NCBI GenBank assembly: GCA_023417785.1
Contig: JAEZEH010000077.1
Span: 11,751-75,750 of the forward strand
DNA from: Bacteroidota bacterium
GTDB taxonomy: Bacteria > Bacteroidota > Bacteroidia > Cytophagales > Cyclobacteriaceae
Direction of reading: 5' to 3'
Length of the DNA stretch: 64,000 nt
Positions 1-10,144 of the stretch are shown piece by piece. The notes under the pieces were generated by a model, which saw nothing but the letters and a program-made list of their open reading frames with translations, had not been told where the DNA came from and did not search any database. The stretch's first letter is position 1. Each line of letters starts with the position of its first letter. The position numbers and the translations under genes are program-made.

Positions 1-1
1 C

Positions 2-862
2 GTTAACGAAATTTATTCTGCGAAAGGCCGTGTTGTCATAACAGGCGTTGGCAAAAGTGCCATAATTGCGAATAAAATAGTCGCTACGTTAAACTCCACC
101 GGAACACCTGCTTTATTCATGCATGCCGCTGACGCCATTCATGGAGATTTGGGCATGATTCAAAAAGATGACATCGTCATCTGCGTATCGAAAAGCGGAA
201 GTACTCCCGAGATCAAGGTTCTTGTTCCGTTACTGAAACGCAGAGGCTCAAAGCTTGTTGCATTGATCAGCAATACAAATTCGTACCTTGCTCAGCAAGC
301 CGATTTCGTGTTGAATGCAACGATTGCGGAAGAAGCTTGCCCCCACAATCTCGCGCCGACGACAAGCACAACCGCCCACCTTGCACTTGGCGACGCCCTT
401 GCTGTCTGCCTTCTTGAAATGCGAAATTTCACCACCACCGACTTCGCTGAGTTTCATCCTGGCGGAGCGTTAGGTAAACAGCTTTACCTGAGAGTTTCCG
501 ATATCTATCTTCAAAACGAATTACCCAAAGTATTACCCCAAACGACTGTACCTGAGGCCATTCTTGAGATCTCGACCAAACGACTTGGCTGCACGGCAGT
601 GATTAGTCCCGACGGCGAAATGATGGGGATTATAACCGATGGCGATTTACGAAGAATGCTTCAGAAAAATATTAATATTGGGGACCTGAAAGCGGCGGAT
701 ATCATGACACAAAACCCGAGGAGTATTCAAAAAGACGAGTACGCGGTGAAGGCCCTGCATATTATGCAGGAAAATAACATCACTCAATTGCCTGTCATGG
801 ACGAGAAAAAGCTTGTTGGCTTTGTGCATCTGCATGATCTGTTGAAAGAAGGTATCGTATAA
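2..862 (+). CDS. kdsD: Arabinose-5-phosphate isomerase KdsD/KpsF, 5' end cut by window
   Basis: Interconverts ribulose-5-phosphate and arabinose-5-phosphate, the first step towards Kdo of the LPS core. The frame is open from base 2, so the true start lies outside the window; 286 residues are visible. The SIS sugar-isomerase domain shows GKSA near the N-terminal edge, KSGSTPE, and the family signature HPGGALGKQL. Two CBS domains follow (roughly the last 130 residues, with the GIITDGDLRR and GFVHLHDLL loops). The SIS plus CBS-pair layout is the standard KdsD architecture. A sugar-nucleotide gene lies 46 bases downstream, consistent with envelope polysaccharide synthesis. The alternative name GutQ cannot be excluded from sequence alone, but the chemistry would be the same. 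Confidence 0.93.
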   Translation, partial: VNEIYSAKGRVVITGVGKSAIIANKIVATLNSTGTPALFMHAADAIHGDLGMIQKDDIVICVSKSGSTPEIKVLVPLLKRRGSKLVALISNTNSYLAQQADFVLNATIAEEACPHNLAPTTSTTAHLALGDALAVCLLEMRNFTTTDFAEFHPGGALGKQLYLRVSDIYLQNELPKVLPQTTVPEAILEISTKRLGCTAVISPDGEMMGIITDGDLRRMLQKNINIGDLKAADIMTQNPRSIQKDEYAVKALHIMQENNITQLPVMDEKKLVGFVHLHDLLKEGIV

Positions 863-908
863 AGGAAATCATTAAAGCGTCAAGCGCATAACCTTACGCT
901 GAGAATCA

Positions 909-1985
909 ATGAACAAGAACCTGTATGTTGTACTAATGGCAGGTGGCGTAGGTGTACGCTTCTGGCCATACAGTCGAAACTCCAAACCGAAACAATTTCT
1001 TGATGTTCTGGGAACCGGTCAGACGCTACTTCAGTCGACCTACGAGCGATTCACGCCACTTTGCCCGAAAGACAACATCTTCGTCGTGACGCACGAGGAA
1101 CATGCGGACCTGGTTCTTGAGCAGCTTCCCGACCTGAAAGAAGAACAGGTTCTTGCCGAGCCCATGCGAAAGAACACCGCAGCCTGCATCGCTTATGCAA
1201 GTTATCGCATCGCCGCAAAGGACCCCGACGCCATCATCCTTGTATCTCCCGCCGACCACCTGGTACTGAAGGAATCCGAATTTCATGAAGTGATCCTGAG
1301 GGCATCGGATCAGGCGAAAAGTCAGGATAAACTCATTACCCTTGGAATTACACCCACCCGGCCGGAAACCGGATATGGCTACATTCAATATCACACCGAG
1401 AAGAGCTTCGTTAAGAAAGTGAAAACCTTCACGGAAAAGCCGGAGTTGTCGTTAGCCAAGAAATTTCTGGAAAGCGGTGACTTCGTCTGGAATTCCGGGA
1501 TTTTCATCTGGGGCGTTCAGGCCATTCTGAAAGCCATGCACGAATATCTACCTGAAATGACGGAAGTATTTGATGACATCCGAAGCAAGATCGGGACGCC
1601 ACAAGAGCGCCAGGCCATTCGAATCGCTTACCCGCAATGCAAAAGCATTTCAATCGATTATGGTGTAATGGAAAAGGCGAAGAACGTTTACGTTTGCCTT
1701 GGCAACTTCACCTGGTCAGACCTTGGCTCATGGGGTTCAATTCACGAGATTTCGACAAAAGACGAGAATAACAATGTATTAAGGGCAAACGCGTTGATGT
1801 ACGAATCGCGAAACTGCATCATAAAAGGTTCTTCTGACAAGTTGATTGTCGTTCAGGGCCTCAATGGCTATCTCGTAGGAGAATTCGGAAACGTGGTGAT
1901 CGTATGCGAAAAGGATAAGGAGGAACAATTCCGCCGTTTTGTGAATGACGTAAAAGCCCGCCCCAATTCAACCGAATTTGTTTGA
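909..1985 (+). CDS. manC: Mannose-1-phosphate guanylyltransferase (GDP-mannose pyrophosphorylase)
   Basis: Makes GDP-mannose from mannose-1-phosphate and GTP for glycans and LPS. The nucleotidyltransferase signature is at the N-terminus (LMAGGVGVRFWPYSR, then KPKQF), followed by PADH, the FTEKP motif and WNSGIFIW, all diagnostic of GDP-mannose pyrophosphorylases. At 358 residues it has the catalytic domain and a short C-terminal part but no room for the phosphomannose isomerase domain of bifunctional ManC/AlgA proteins, so a separate ManA would be needed. It lies 46 bases after kdsD on the same strand, with no promoter or terminator seen between them, so the two are probably co-transcribed. 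Confidence 0.93.
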   Translation: MNKNLYVVLMAGGVGVRFWPYSRNSKPKQFLDVLGTGQTLLQSTYERFTPLCPKDNIFVVTHEEHADLVLEQLPDLKEEQVLAEPMRKNTAACIAYASYRIAAKDPDAIILVSPADHLVLKESEFHEVILRASDQAKSQDKLITLGITPTRPETGYGYIQYHTEKSFVKKVKTFTEKPELSLAKKFLESGDFVWNSGIFIWGVQAILKAMHEYLPEMTEVFDDIRSKIGTPQERQAIRIAYPQCKSISIDYGVMEKAKNVYVCLGNFTWSDLGSWGSIHEISTKDENNNVLRANALMYESRNCIIKGSSDKLIVVQGLNGYLVGEFGNVVIVCEKDKEEQFRRFVNDVKARPNSTEFV

Positions 1986-2036
1986 TCTCCGTCGAATTAC
2001 TTTTCTGATTTAGGTTCGGGTTTGCCCTGTTGTTGT

Positions 2037-2044
2037 TACTTTTG
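2037..2044 (+). promoter_or_regulatory. Bacteroidota -7 box (TActTTTG) for ruvA
   Basis: An exact match to TAnnTTTG ends 16 bases before the ruvA ATG. That fits the 15-46 base leaders of most other boxes in this window. A clear -33 TTG at the usual 17-23 base spacing is not evident. Confidence 0.5.
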
Positions 2045-2060
2045 AAGCTGATAGTTTTTT

Positions 2061-2654
2061 ATGATCGCGTTCCTGAAAGGAAGACTTGTTCATCTGGATC
2101 CTACCCATGTAATAATTGACGTCAATGGTGTTGGATACCATGCTAACATTTCGCTGCAAACCTTCTCCGCGATAAAGGAACAGGAAAATATCTTGCTGTT
2201 TACCCATCTGAGCATCCGGGAAGATGCGCACGTCCTTTTTGGATTCTCCTCCGAAGGAGAACGAAAGCTGTTTCAGCAGTTGATATCCGTAAATGGTGTA
2301 GGGCCGAGTACAGCTATAGTCATGTTGTCGTACCTCAATGAACAGGAACTAAAGTCTGCGATTGTGCGCGAAGACGCGGTTTCATTGCAGGCGATCAAAG
2401 GAATTGGGGGCAAAACGGCACAACGCGTAATTATAGAGCTTAAGGATAAGCTGAAAAAAGAAAGCTGGGAGGAAACCCTGCCTGCGATTTCCGGTGGGGT
2501 TCACAATACTGTAAAGAAAGAGGCGTTATCTGCTCTACTCACCCTGGGTCTGCCCAAAGCGGTAGCAGAGAAAAGTATCGATAGCGTTCTTAAAAAATCG
2601 GGAAATACCATTACCTTGGAAGATTTGGTTAAGCAAGCGCTGAAGAATGCGTGA
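2061..2654 (+). CDS. ruvA: Holliday junction branch-migration protein RuvA
   Basis: DNA-binding subunit of the RuvAB branch-migration motor, which works with RuvC in recombinational repair. The 197-residue length is typical. The N-terminal OB domain begins MIAFLKGRL; the central helix-hairpin-helix region contains LISVNGVGPSTA and IKGIGGKTAQRVIIELKDK; the C-terminal domain III (EALSALLTLGLPKAVAE), which contacts RuvB, is present. ruvB is 57 kb away at 59552, so the two are not an operon here. sprA follows directly on the same strand, an order often seen in Bacteroidota. Confidence 0.97.
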   Translation: MIAFLKGRLVHLDPTHVIIDVNGVGYHANISLQTFSAIKEQENILLFTHLSIREDAHVLFGFSSEGERKLFQQLISVNGVGPSTAIVMLSYLNEQELKSAIVREDAVSLQAIKGIGGKTAQRVIIELKDKLKKESWEETLPAISGGVHNTVKKEALSALLTLGLPKAVAEKSIDSVLKKSGNTITLEDLVKQALKNA

Positions 2655-2744
2655 TCAATGTGCCCGGAAAGCGCCGGGTTCAGTAATTACTTTTCTTCAT
2701 GTGAGTATCACTCAATTGAAAACAGGTCTTTAAACAGAACTTGA

Positions 2745-5700
2745 TTGAGGTTTTTTATACTTAAAGAGAACCACTGCCTAAGCCCCCGTCATAGCCTTTT
2801 TCTATGGCTGTGCTGTCTTATTGTCCCGTCCGTAGTTTTCGGCCAGGAACAGGATTCGGTACAGAACCCTCAGCAAAACGAAACACTTCAGGAAGAGACC
2901 TATACCCCTACACGCAGGCCAACCTTCCGAATTCGAGACAGGTATGGAGACCCGTTCTCAAACACCACCACAACATCACCTCTGTTCCTGAAAGACCCGT
3001 CGCGCATGAAGCTCGATGTTGAAATCGACACCGCGGGAAATTACACGATCTATGAAAGGATGGGTGAATTAAACTACCGCCCCGCCTCTGGTATGTCGTT
3101 TGAGGAATACAAACAGTACCAGGATCGCCAGATACTAAAAGACTACTGGAAAGGTCGATCCCGTGCCATGGACGGCGAAAGTCCGGTGAGCTCGCGTGGA
3201 ATTATCCCGAAAATATTTGTGAGCCCTGTCCTGGACCGCATTTTCGGCGGAAGCTATGTCGAACTTGTACCCCGCGGGTTTGTCACTCTTGACTTTGGCG
3301 GCCAGTTTCAAAAGATCAATAACCCTACACTACCCATCCGCCAACAGCGAAACGGAGGCTTCGAATTCGATCAGCAGATCAATATGAGCGTCATCGGAAA
3401 GGTTGGCGAGAAGCTGCAGGTGATGGCCAACTTCGACAACAACAACTCCTTCGATTTTCAAAATAATATGAAAGTCGAGTACACCGGCTTCAAAGAAGAT
3501 ATTCTCCAGAAACTGGAAATTGGAAACGTCAGTCTTCCGCTGAATAATACCCTCATCCAGGGAGCTCAGAATCTTTTCGGTATAAAAGCCCAGCTGCAGT
3601 TTGGAAAACTCAACGTTACAACAATAGCCACGACACAACGGGGTAAGACGTCATCCATCAATCTGGGTGGCGGGGGCCCGGGTGGACAAGGTGGTCAGGG
3701 ACGTCCGTTCGAATTGATCGCCTCGCAATATGATGAGAACCGGCACTTTTTCCTCAGCCATTTCTTCCGTGATAATTTTCAAAACTGGGTACGTAATACG
3801 CCGCAGATCACCTCAGGTGTGAACATCATGCGTGTTGAGGTATATATTCTAAACCGTAACAACGATACCCAGACGCTGCGGAACGTTGTGGGCTTCACCG
3901 ATCTGGGCGAAAGGGAGCGGTTACAAAATCCGCAGGTTGTCAGTCCAGCGGGCGGAAATGGTGCCAGCAACGATGCCAACAATTTGTACGGGCTTCTTGC
4001 CGGTATCAGCCGCGACGTCGATCAGATCAGCGGCAATCTCGGCGGCCTCGGTCTTCAATCCGGGACCGATTTTGAAAAGATCACCGGAGCCAGAAAACTA
4101 AACGAAACCGAATACACCGTCCATCCACTCCTGGGTTACATTACCCTTACGAGAAAACTTCAGAATGATGAAGCGCTTGCCGTATCATACGAATACACCT
4201 ACCGGGGCCAGCGTTATAAAGTGGGAGAACTTACCGAGGATTACGGCAAACTGAAGGAAGATGAAGTTGTTTTGCTGAAACTGCTCAGGCAGCGAAACCT
4301 TTCGACAGTACTGCAGTCGACCACGTGGAACCTCATGATGAAGAACGTGTATAGCCTGGGCGTTAACCAACTCTCACAGGATGGATTCCAACTGCGCGTG
4401 ATCTACCGTGACGATGCTTCAGGAATGGACCAACCTCAGCTCCAGGAACCCGTCTTTCAGGATCGGCCTTTAATTGAACTCTTCGGTCTGGACCGGCTTA
4501 ATACAGTAAACGATCCCTTCCCCGACGGCAACTTTGACTTCGTTGACGGAATCACGGTGAATTCAGCAAACGGATTAATTATCTTCCCGTTTCTTGAACC
4601 TTTCGGCCAGGCGCTCCGTGATCGGCTGGGAGATAACCCCACGCTTATACGCAAGTACTCTTACGACACCCTATACCGGACCACAAAAGCCGAAGCGGAG
4701 CTTTTTGCCACGAAGAACAAATTCTGGCTGAAAGGCTTTTACGCCAGCACAGGCGGATCAGCGAAAGAGATTCTAATACCCGGTTTTGGGTTGGCCCAGG
4801 GTTCTGTTCAGTTATTTGCAGGTGGCATACCCCTTATGGAGGGCACTGACTACGTGGTCGACTACACCTTCGGAAAAGTGACCGTACTCAACGATGCGAT
4901 TCTGAATTCCGACAAGGAAATTGAAGTGCGATTCGAACAGAACGATCCGTTTGCATTCCAGACACGAAGTCTTTTGGGGACGCGCCTGGATTATCAGCTC
5001 AATGACGATGTCAACTTCGGGTCCACGTTCCTGTACTATAATGAAAGGCCGTTGATTTCGCGCAACCAGATCGGTACGGAGCCAGCACGTAACATGCAAT
5101 ACGGACTTGATTTCAACGTAAACAAATCAAGCCGGCTTCTTACGAAATTGATTGATGCGATCCCGCTGATACAAACCAAAGAACAGTCCACGGTAAACCT
5201 GACAGGTGAATTCGCACAACTGTTACCCGGCACATCGAATGTCGTTGACGGCGAAGGGACTGCGTATATCGATGATTTCGAAAGTTCAGCCACACCCTAT
5301 TCTTTGATGAATCCGTTTAGCTGGAAACTCGCTGCCATTCCCAAAAGCGAGGGTGACATTTACGAGGGAAATCCCTCGACGTATCCGGGCTCAGACGAGC
5401 TTAGCAAAGGCTTCCGGCGGGCAAAGCTGGCGTGGTATAGTATCGACAATCAGCTGCAAAGAAATTCGGGACGCTTCCGTCCGGATAACATTACCGACGA
5501 AGATCTCAACAACCATTATGTACGTCTTGTTGACCCGCAGGAAATATTTCCGAACAAGCAGTTGCAGCAAGGGGTTCAGCAAGAGTCGGTAATGGACCTT
5601 GCGTATTACCCGCAGGAACGCGGACCGTATAATTACAACGACCGCCTCGATGGCGCAGGACAGCTTCCGCTTAATGAAGTTGAGCGCAACTGGGCCGGTG

Positions 5701-8700
5701 TCACAAATGCTATTCGAACCGAGGTCGACTTCGACAAATCCAACATTGAATACATCGAATTCTGGTTACTCGATCCTTTCCTCGACGGCCCCAACGGACT
5801 GCTCGACGAAGCGGGTAACCCCCGCCCTAATCGCAGGGGTGGAAGAATGCTTTTCCAGTTGGGCACGATAGCAGAAGATGTAATTCCTGACGGCAAGCAC
5901 GCTTTTGAAAACGGCCTTCCTCCAGACGGAACCCTAGATGGAGGAAAAACAACAAAAAATGCCTGGGGCTACGTCACGGAACAACAATACCTGACCAATG
6001 GATTTGACAACACACAAACCAACGCGCGGGCAAACCAGGACGTGGGCTTTGACGGAATGCCGACCTCAAAAGAGGTCGACGCATTTCAAGAGTACCTCAA
6101 TAGTCTGTCGCCCGAGGCGCACGCAGTGGTAATAAACGATCCGTCTGCCGACGACTACCGGCATTTTCTGGATCCGGCGTACGATGCCGCCAATGCAAAA
6201 ATCCTTCAGCGTTACAAGAACTATAATGGTTTGGAAGGGAATACACCGATCTCTTCCAACACCGGTGATATCGCTACGGCGAATTATCAGAATCCTGACA
6301 ATGAAGATCTCAACGATGATAAGACACTCGAAGAACGTGATCGCGAAGCATACTACGAATATGATATCAATCTGACGCGCGAGGAACTTGCCGTAGGCAG
6401 GGAATACGTGGTTGATAAGCAACCGTATCTCGACAAGGCGACAGGTGAAACCGTAAACTGGTATCTTTTCCGTATTCCGATCCGCAGCTGGGAACGCCGC
6501 TTCGGAGACATTCAGGGCTTCAAAGGCATCCGTTACACGCGAATGATCCTTACGGGCTTCAGCGAGCCGGTTGTACTTCGTATGGCGAACTTCAGAATGG
6601 TGGGAAGCCGCTGGAGAAGGTATACCGATAGCTTGCTTGAAGGGCTGCGGAAAGATGCGGAGACAATCATCGAAGACGTGACGGTGTCCGTCGTGAACTT
6701 TGAAGAAAACGCTACGCCCGACGTGGAAGGAAACAAGTCAGGTTATGTAGTACCCCCCGGGTTGCTCCGCGACCGCGACGTGACTTCTTCTGTTTCGCGT
6801 CTGCTCAATGAGCAGTCTATTCAAATGTGCGTTGACAATCTCGAAGACGGCGATGCTCGTGCAATCTACAAGAACATTTCAATGGACCTTTTCAACTACG
6901 GACGTGTGAAGATGTTTTTACACGCCAACAGCATGTCCAACGATGATGAGCTGCACGCATTCGTGCGTCTTGGAACCGACTTTGACGAAAACTACTACGA
7001 GATTGAGATACCGTTGAAGATTACGAAAGACCTCGCTTCAACGGACCCGCGAGTGGTATGGCCTGCCGAAAATGAAATCGACCTTGCCTTCGACGAGCTA
7101 TATGAATTGAAAGCTCAACGCGACCGCGAGAATTATCCCTTATCGGATCCATATCCGCGTACACCTAAACGAGTTGATGACCGGCATCTGATTCGGATCG
7201 TTGGACGACCGGATCTCAGTAGTGTTCAGGTAATCATGATTGGCGTAAAGAACCCAACTTCGGCAGATCGCCGGACACAGTCCGTTTGCCTTTGGGCGAA
7301 TGAGCTTCGGGTAACCGACTTCAACCGCACCGCGGGATGGGCCGTTAATACAACCCTCAGCGCCAAACTCGCTGACTTTGCCACGCTTACGGGAGCATTC
7401 CGGCACACGACTTTCGGTTTCGGTAGCGTAAGCTCAAAAATATTTGAACGTACCCGGGAGGAGACGACCACCTACGACATGGCAGCAAATGTCAATGTAG
7501 ATAAACTGCTTCCCGGAAACCACGGGATTAAGATTCCGATGTTCCTCAGTTATGAGAACACGCTCATCACACCTCAATACGATCCGGCTAACCCGGACAT
7601 GAAAACTGATGTAATGTTGCGTTCATTCGACGAGTCCAGTGCCGAAGATCGAAGTCGCCGGCAGAATTATTTGAAGATGATTCAGGACCGTACCACACGC
7701 AGGAGCATGAACTTCACCAATGTGCGCAAGGTGAAAGTGAAACCTGATGCGAAGACCCACATCTGGGATATCGAAAACTTTGCCTTCAGCTATGCCTACA
7801 GCGAGGCTACCCGAACAAGTTTCACCACTGCCCTGGGTCAGCAGAAGAATCAGCGTGGATCCATTTCCTATCAGTTCAGCCCTCAGGCAGCGGGTGTTGA
7901 ACCCTTTAAGGATTCGAAGGGACTATCGTCACCGTGGCTAAAAGCGATTAAGGATTTTAACTTCAATCTCCTTCCCAGCAATCTCGGCGTGCGTTTTGAC
8001 CTTGAACGATCTTTCGGAAAGACCATCTATCGGAACGCCTTGGGTAACGGTGATTTTAGCGAGTCGCGTGCAAACTACCTTAAGTATTTTACTTTCAATC
8101 GTCAGTATAACCTGAGGTGGGACCTCTCCAAGAACCTGTCGGTGGAATACAATGCCAGAGCAAACGCCGTCATTGATGAACCCTATGGGGATATCAATAC
8201 GAACGAGAAACGGGACACGGTAATCAACAACCTCAAGAACTTCGGACGGATGAAAAACTTCGACCAGAGCATCACTGGTAACTACAAATTACCACTGGAC
8301 AAGTTCCCAATAACGGACTGGATAGGCGCCGATTACCGTCATATGGTAAACTACAATTGGCGTGCGGGGCCGGTGAACCTGCCCGGGGCACCGATTGCCA
8401 TTGAGGACGAATTTGACTTCAAGAACACCATTCAGAACAGTCGTGAACGAAATTATTCGGCTCGGCTGGATATGGTCAAGCTTTACAACAAAGTACAGTT
8501 CCTAAAGGAATTGAATACGCCGCCACGACCACAGTCTACACGTCCTCAATCCACCCGGCCTGTGCCGCAGCAGGAAGCCGACACGACAAGAAAAGCAGAA
8601 CTTCCATCCGTAGTGAAGGGACTGTTCCGGTTGATGATGTCATTAAAATCCGTGAACGGTACCTATACCGTTGGTGAGGGAACGATTCTGCCTGGCTTCG

Positions 8701-10010
8701 AAAAAGCACCCAAGTTCTTCGGTATGGATGACGAGTGGAGTTCCCCCGGATGGAAGTTCGTTTTGGGTGATCAGAACCCCGACTTCAGAAAACAGGCTGC
8801 CCGGAACGGCTGGCTTGTGAAGAAGGAGGAACTGAGTACCCTCTTCACGCAATCACGGATGGAGAATCTCAACCTGAGAGCCAACGTGGAGCCTGCGCGC
8901 GATTTTAAAATTCAGCTGGACCTGAGAAAAGAGACGATGACAAATTACTCGGAAACCTATCGGTGGGATCCTTCCAATGATCAGTCGATTGACGATGGTT
9001 TCAGGGGATATACACCTTTCAGAAGCGGAAGCTACCGGATATCAACATGGACCATAAAAACTGCTTTCGAGAAGAGCAACGGCGAATTAGAATCAAAGGT
9101 CTTCGATACCTTCGAAGAGAACATCGGGCGCGTCCGGCAGCGTTTTCAGTTGGAGACCGGCCAATCAGAATATGACAGCGCGCAAGACGTACTGATCCCG
9201 GCGTTCATCGCCGCGTATACCGGCAAAGATCCTGCTTCCATTTCGCTGAGCCCTTTCCCCAACAACCCTGTGCCCAACTGGCGAATCGACTATACTGGAT
9301 TGTCGAGATTAGGAATCTTTAAGGATATCTTCCAATCTATAACCGTCAACCATGCCTACCAGAGTGTATATGCAGTGACCAATTACAGCAGCTCGGGCGA
9401 TTTCCTTGACCGTGACGGTGCTGACCTGAGTAAACTCGAAATAAACCGACCTATTGAAGACTATAACCGCCGGTATTTTGGCGAAGTCTCCGACGGTGGA
9501 GAATTAATTCCGGTATACGTAATCAGCTCGGTCATGATTTCGGAACAGTTCAATCCACTTATTGGCATCAACGTAAAGACTAAGGGTCGGGTGACTGCCA
9601 ATTTGCAGTACAAAACAAAACGCGACCTTGCCCTTACCATCAGCAACGCACAGATAACGGAATTGAACAGCCGCGATGTGTCGATGGAAGTCGGATTCAC
9701 GAAGAACAATATGAAGTTGCCATTCAAATCACAAGGACGAACAATAGTACTGAAGAACGATCTGACGTTCCGTCTGAATGCGACGGTCGGAAATACCAAA
9801 ACAATCCAGCGGAAGATTGAAGAGCTGGACCAGGTTACTAACGGGAACATCAACTTCCAGCTGCGGCCGAACATCAGCTATACGGTAAACCAGAAGTTGA
9901 TGCTTCAGATGTATTTTGAACGCAACATCAACGAGCCCCTGATCAGCATCTCTTCGCGAAGGGCTACCACCAGGTTTGGTGTTCAGGTTCGCTTCAGCCT
10001 CGCCCAATAA
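2745..10010 (+). CDS. sprA: Type 9 secretion outer-membrane translocon SprA (Sov), TTG start
   Basis: SprA is the giant outer-membrane beta-barrel through which type 9 secretion substrates leave the cell; in gliding members it is needed for surface adhesin export. The 2421-residue length fits the family (about 2400). An N-terminal signal peptide (hydrophobic LFLWLCCLIVPSVVFG, then QEQ) is visible, and the family block around AYIDDFESSATPY confirms the assignment, as does the arginine/aromatic-rich barrel sequence to the C-terminal FGVQVRFSLAQ. The frame opens immediately after a TGA at 2742-2744. The first in-frame ATG is about residue 88, beyond the signal peptide, so a TTG at 2745 is the only plausible start. 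A Gly-rich loop (near residue 308) and a short Pro-rich PQSTR duplication (about residue 1927) look like flexible insertions. A weak -7 candidate TActTTTC lies at 2688-2695. No other secretion component is in the window. Confidence 0.96.
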   Translation: MRFFILKENHCLSPRHSLFLWLCCLIVPSVVFGQEQDSVQNPQQNETLQEETYTPTRRPTFRIRDRYGDPFSNTTTTSPLFLKDPSRMKLDVEIDTAGNYTIYERMGELNYRPASGMSFEEYKQYQDRQILKDYWKGRSRAMDGESPVSSRGIIPKIFVSPVLDRIFGGSYVELVPRGFVTLDFGGQFQKINNPTLPIRQQRNGGFEFDQQINMSVIGKVGEKLQVMANFDNNNSFDFQNNMKVEYTGFKEDILQKLEIGNVSLPLNNTLIQGAQNLFGIKAQLQFGKLNVTTIATTQRGKTSSINLGGGGPGGQGGQGRPFELIASQYDENRHFFLSHFFRDNFQNWVRNTPQITSGVNIMRVEVYILNRNNDTQTLRNVVGFTDLGERERLQNPQVVSPAGGNGASNDANNLYGLLAGISRDVDQISGNLGGLGLQSGTDFEKITGARKLNETEYTVHPLLGYITLTRKLQNDEALAVSYEYTYRGQRYKVGELTEDYGKLKEDEVVLLKLLRQRNLSTVLQSTTWNLMMKNVYSLGVNQLSQDGFQLRVIYRDDASGMDQPQLQEPVFQDRPLIELFGLDRLNTVNDPFPDGNFDFVDGITVNSANGLIIFPFLEPFGQALRDRLGDNPTLIRKYSYDTLYRTTKAEAELFATKNKFWLKGFYASTGGSAKEILIPGFGLAQGSVQLFAGGIPLMEGTDYVVDYTFGKVTVLNDAILNSDKEIEVRFEQNDPFAFQTRSLLGTRLDYQLNDDVNFGSTFLYYNERPLISRNQIGTEPARNMQYGLDFNVNKSSRLLTKLIDAIPLIQTKEQSTVNLTGEFAQLLPGTSNVVDGEGTAYIDDFESSATPYSLMNPFSWKLAAIPKSEGDIYEGNPSTYPGSDELSKGFRRAKLAWYSIDNQLQRNSGRFRPDNITDEDLNNHYVRLVDPQEIFPNKQLQQGVQQESVMDLAYYPQERGPYNYNDRLDGAGQLPLNEVERNWAGVTNAIRTEVDFDKSNIEYIEFWLLDPFLDGPNGLLDEAGNPRPNRRGGRMLFQLGTIAEDVIPDGKHAFENGLPPDGTLDGGKTTKNAWGYVTEQQYLTNGFDNTQTNARANQDVGFDGMPTSKEVDAFQEYLNSLSPEAHAVVINDPSADDYRHFLDPAYDAANAKILQRYKNYNGLEGNTPISSNTGDIATANYQNPDNEDLNDDKTLEERDREAYYEYDINLTREELAVGREYVVDKQPYLDKATGETVNWYLFRIPIRSWERRFGDIQGFKGIRYTRMILTGFSEPVVLRMANFRMVGSRWRRYTDSLLEGLRKDAETIIEDVTVSVVNFEENATPDVEGNKSGYVVPPGLLRDRDVTSSVSRLLNEQSIQMCVDNLEDGDARAIYKNISMDLFNYGRVKMFLHANSMSNDDELHAFVRLGTDFDENYYEIEIPLKITKDLASTDPRVVWPAENEIDLAFDELYELKAQRDRENYPLSDPYPRTPKRVDDRHLIRIVGRPDLSSVQVIMIGVKNPTSADRRTQSVCLWANELRVTDFNRTAGWAVNTTLSAKLADFATLTGAFRHTTFGFGSVSSKIFERTREETTTYDMAANVNVDKLLPGNHGIKIPMFLSYENTLITPQYDPANPDMKTDVMLRSFDESSAEDRSRRQNYLKMIQDRTTRRSMNFTNVRKVKVKPDAKTHIWDIENFAFSYAYSEATRTSFTTALGQQKNQRGSISYQFSPQAAGVEPFKDSKGLSSPWLKAIKDFNFNLLPSNLGVRFDLERSFGKTIYRNALGNGDFSESRANYLKYFTFNRQYNLRWDLSKNLSVEYNARANAVIDEPYGDINTNEKRDTVINNLKNFGRMKNFDQSITGNYKLPLDKFPITDWIGADYRHMVNYNWRAGPVNLPGAPIAIEDEFDFKNTIQNSRERNYSARLDMVKLYNKVQFLKELNTPPRPQSTRPQSTRPVPQQEADTTRKAELPSVVKGLFRLMMSLKSVNGTYTVGEGTILPGFEKAPKFFGMDDEWSSPGWKFVLGDQNPDFRKQAARNGWLVKKEELSTLFTQSRMENLNLRANVEPARDFKIQLDLRKETMTNYSETYRWDPSNDQSIDDGFRGYTPFRSGSYRISTWTIKTAFEKSNGELESKVFDTFEENIGRVRQRFQLETGQSEYDSAQDVLIPAFIAAYTGKDPASISLSPFPNNPVPNWRIDYTGLSRLGIFKDIFQSITVNHAYQSVYAVTNYSSSGDFLDRDGADLSKLEINRPIEDYNRRYFGEVSDGGELIPVYVISSVMISEQFNPLIGINVKTKGRVTANLQYKTKRDLALTISNAQITELNSRDVSMEVGFTKNNMKLPFKSQGRTIVLKNDLTFRLNATVGNTKTIQRKIEELDQVTNGNINFQLRPNISYTVNQKLMLQMYFERNINEPLISISSRRATTRFGVQVRFSLAQ

Positions 10011-10116
10011 TATTTGCTGATCGCACGACACAGCATTCAAAATTTTGTCACTCCGCTAATGGGGCACGTTTCGGTTCAATTCCCTGGAAACCGCTACGGT
10101 ATATCAATAATTCAGC

Positions 10117-10124
10117 TATTTTTG
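10117..10124 (+). promoter_or_regulatory. Bacteroidota -7 box (TAttTTTG) for gcvH
   Basis: An exact TAnnTTTG match ends 20 bases before the gcvH ATG. It gives gcvH (and probably lipA) a promoter separate from sprA, which ends 134 bases upstream of gcvH. Confidence 0.55.
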
Positions 10125-10144
10125 GCACTTTAAACCTTATCGCG

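Noticed and set aside
2663..2678. CCCGG/CCGGG hairpin after ruvA as a terminator
   Set aside because: Five-base stem with no T-tract directly following; too weak to call.
8520..8572. Short PQSTR duplication in sprA as a sign of horizontal transfer
   Set aside because: A two-copy Pro-rich linker within an otherwise continuous barrel protein; ordinary low-complexity sequence.
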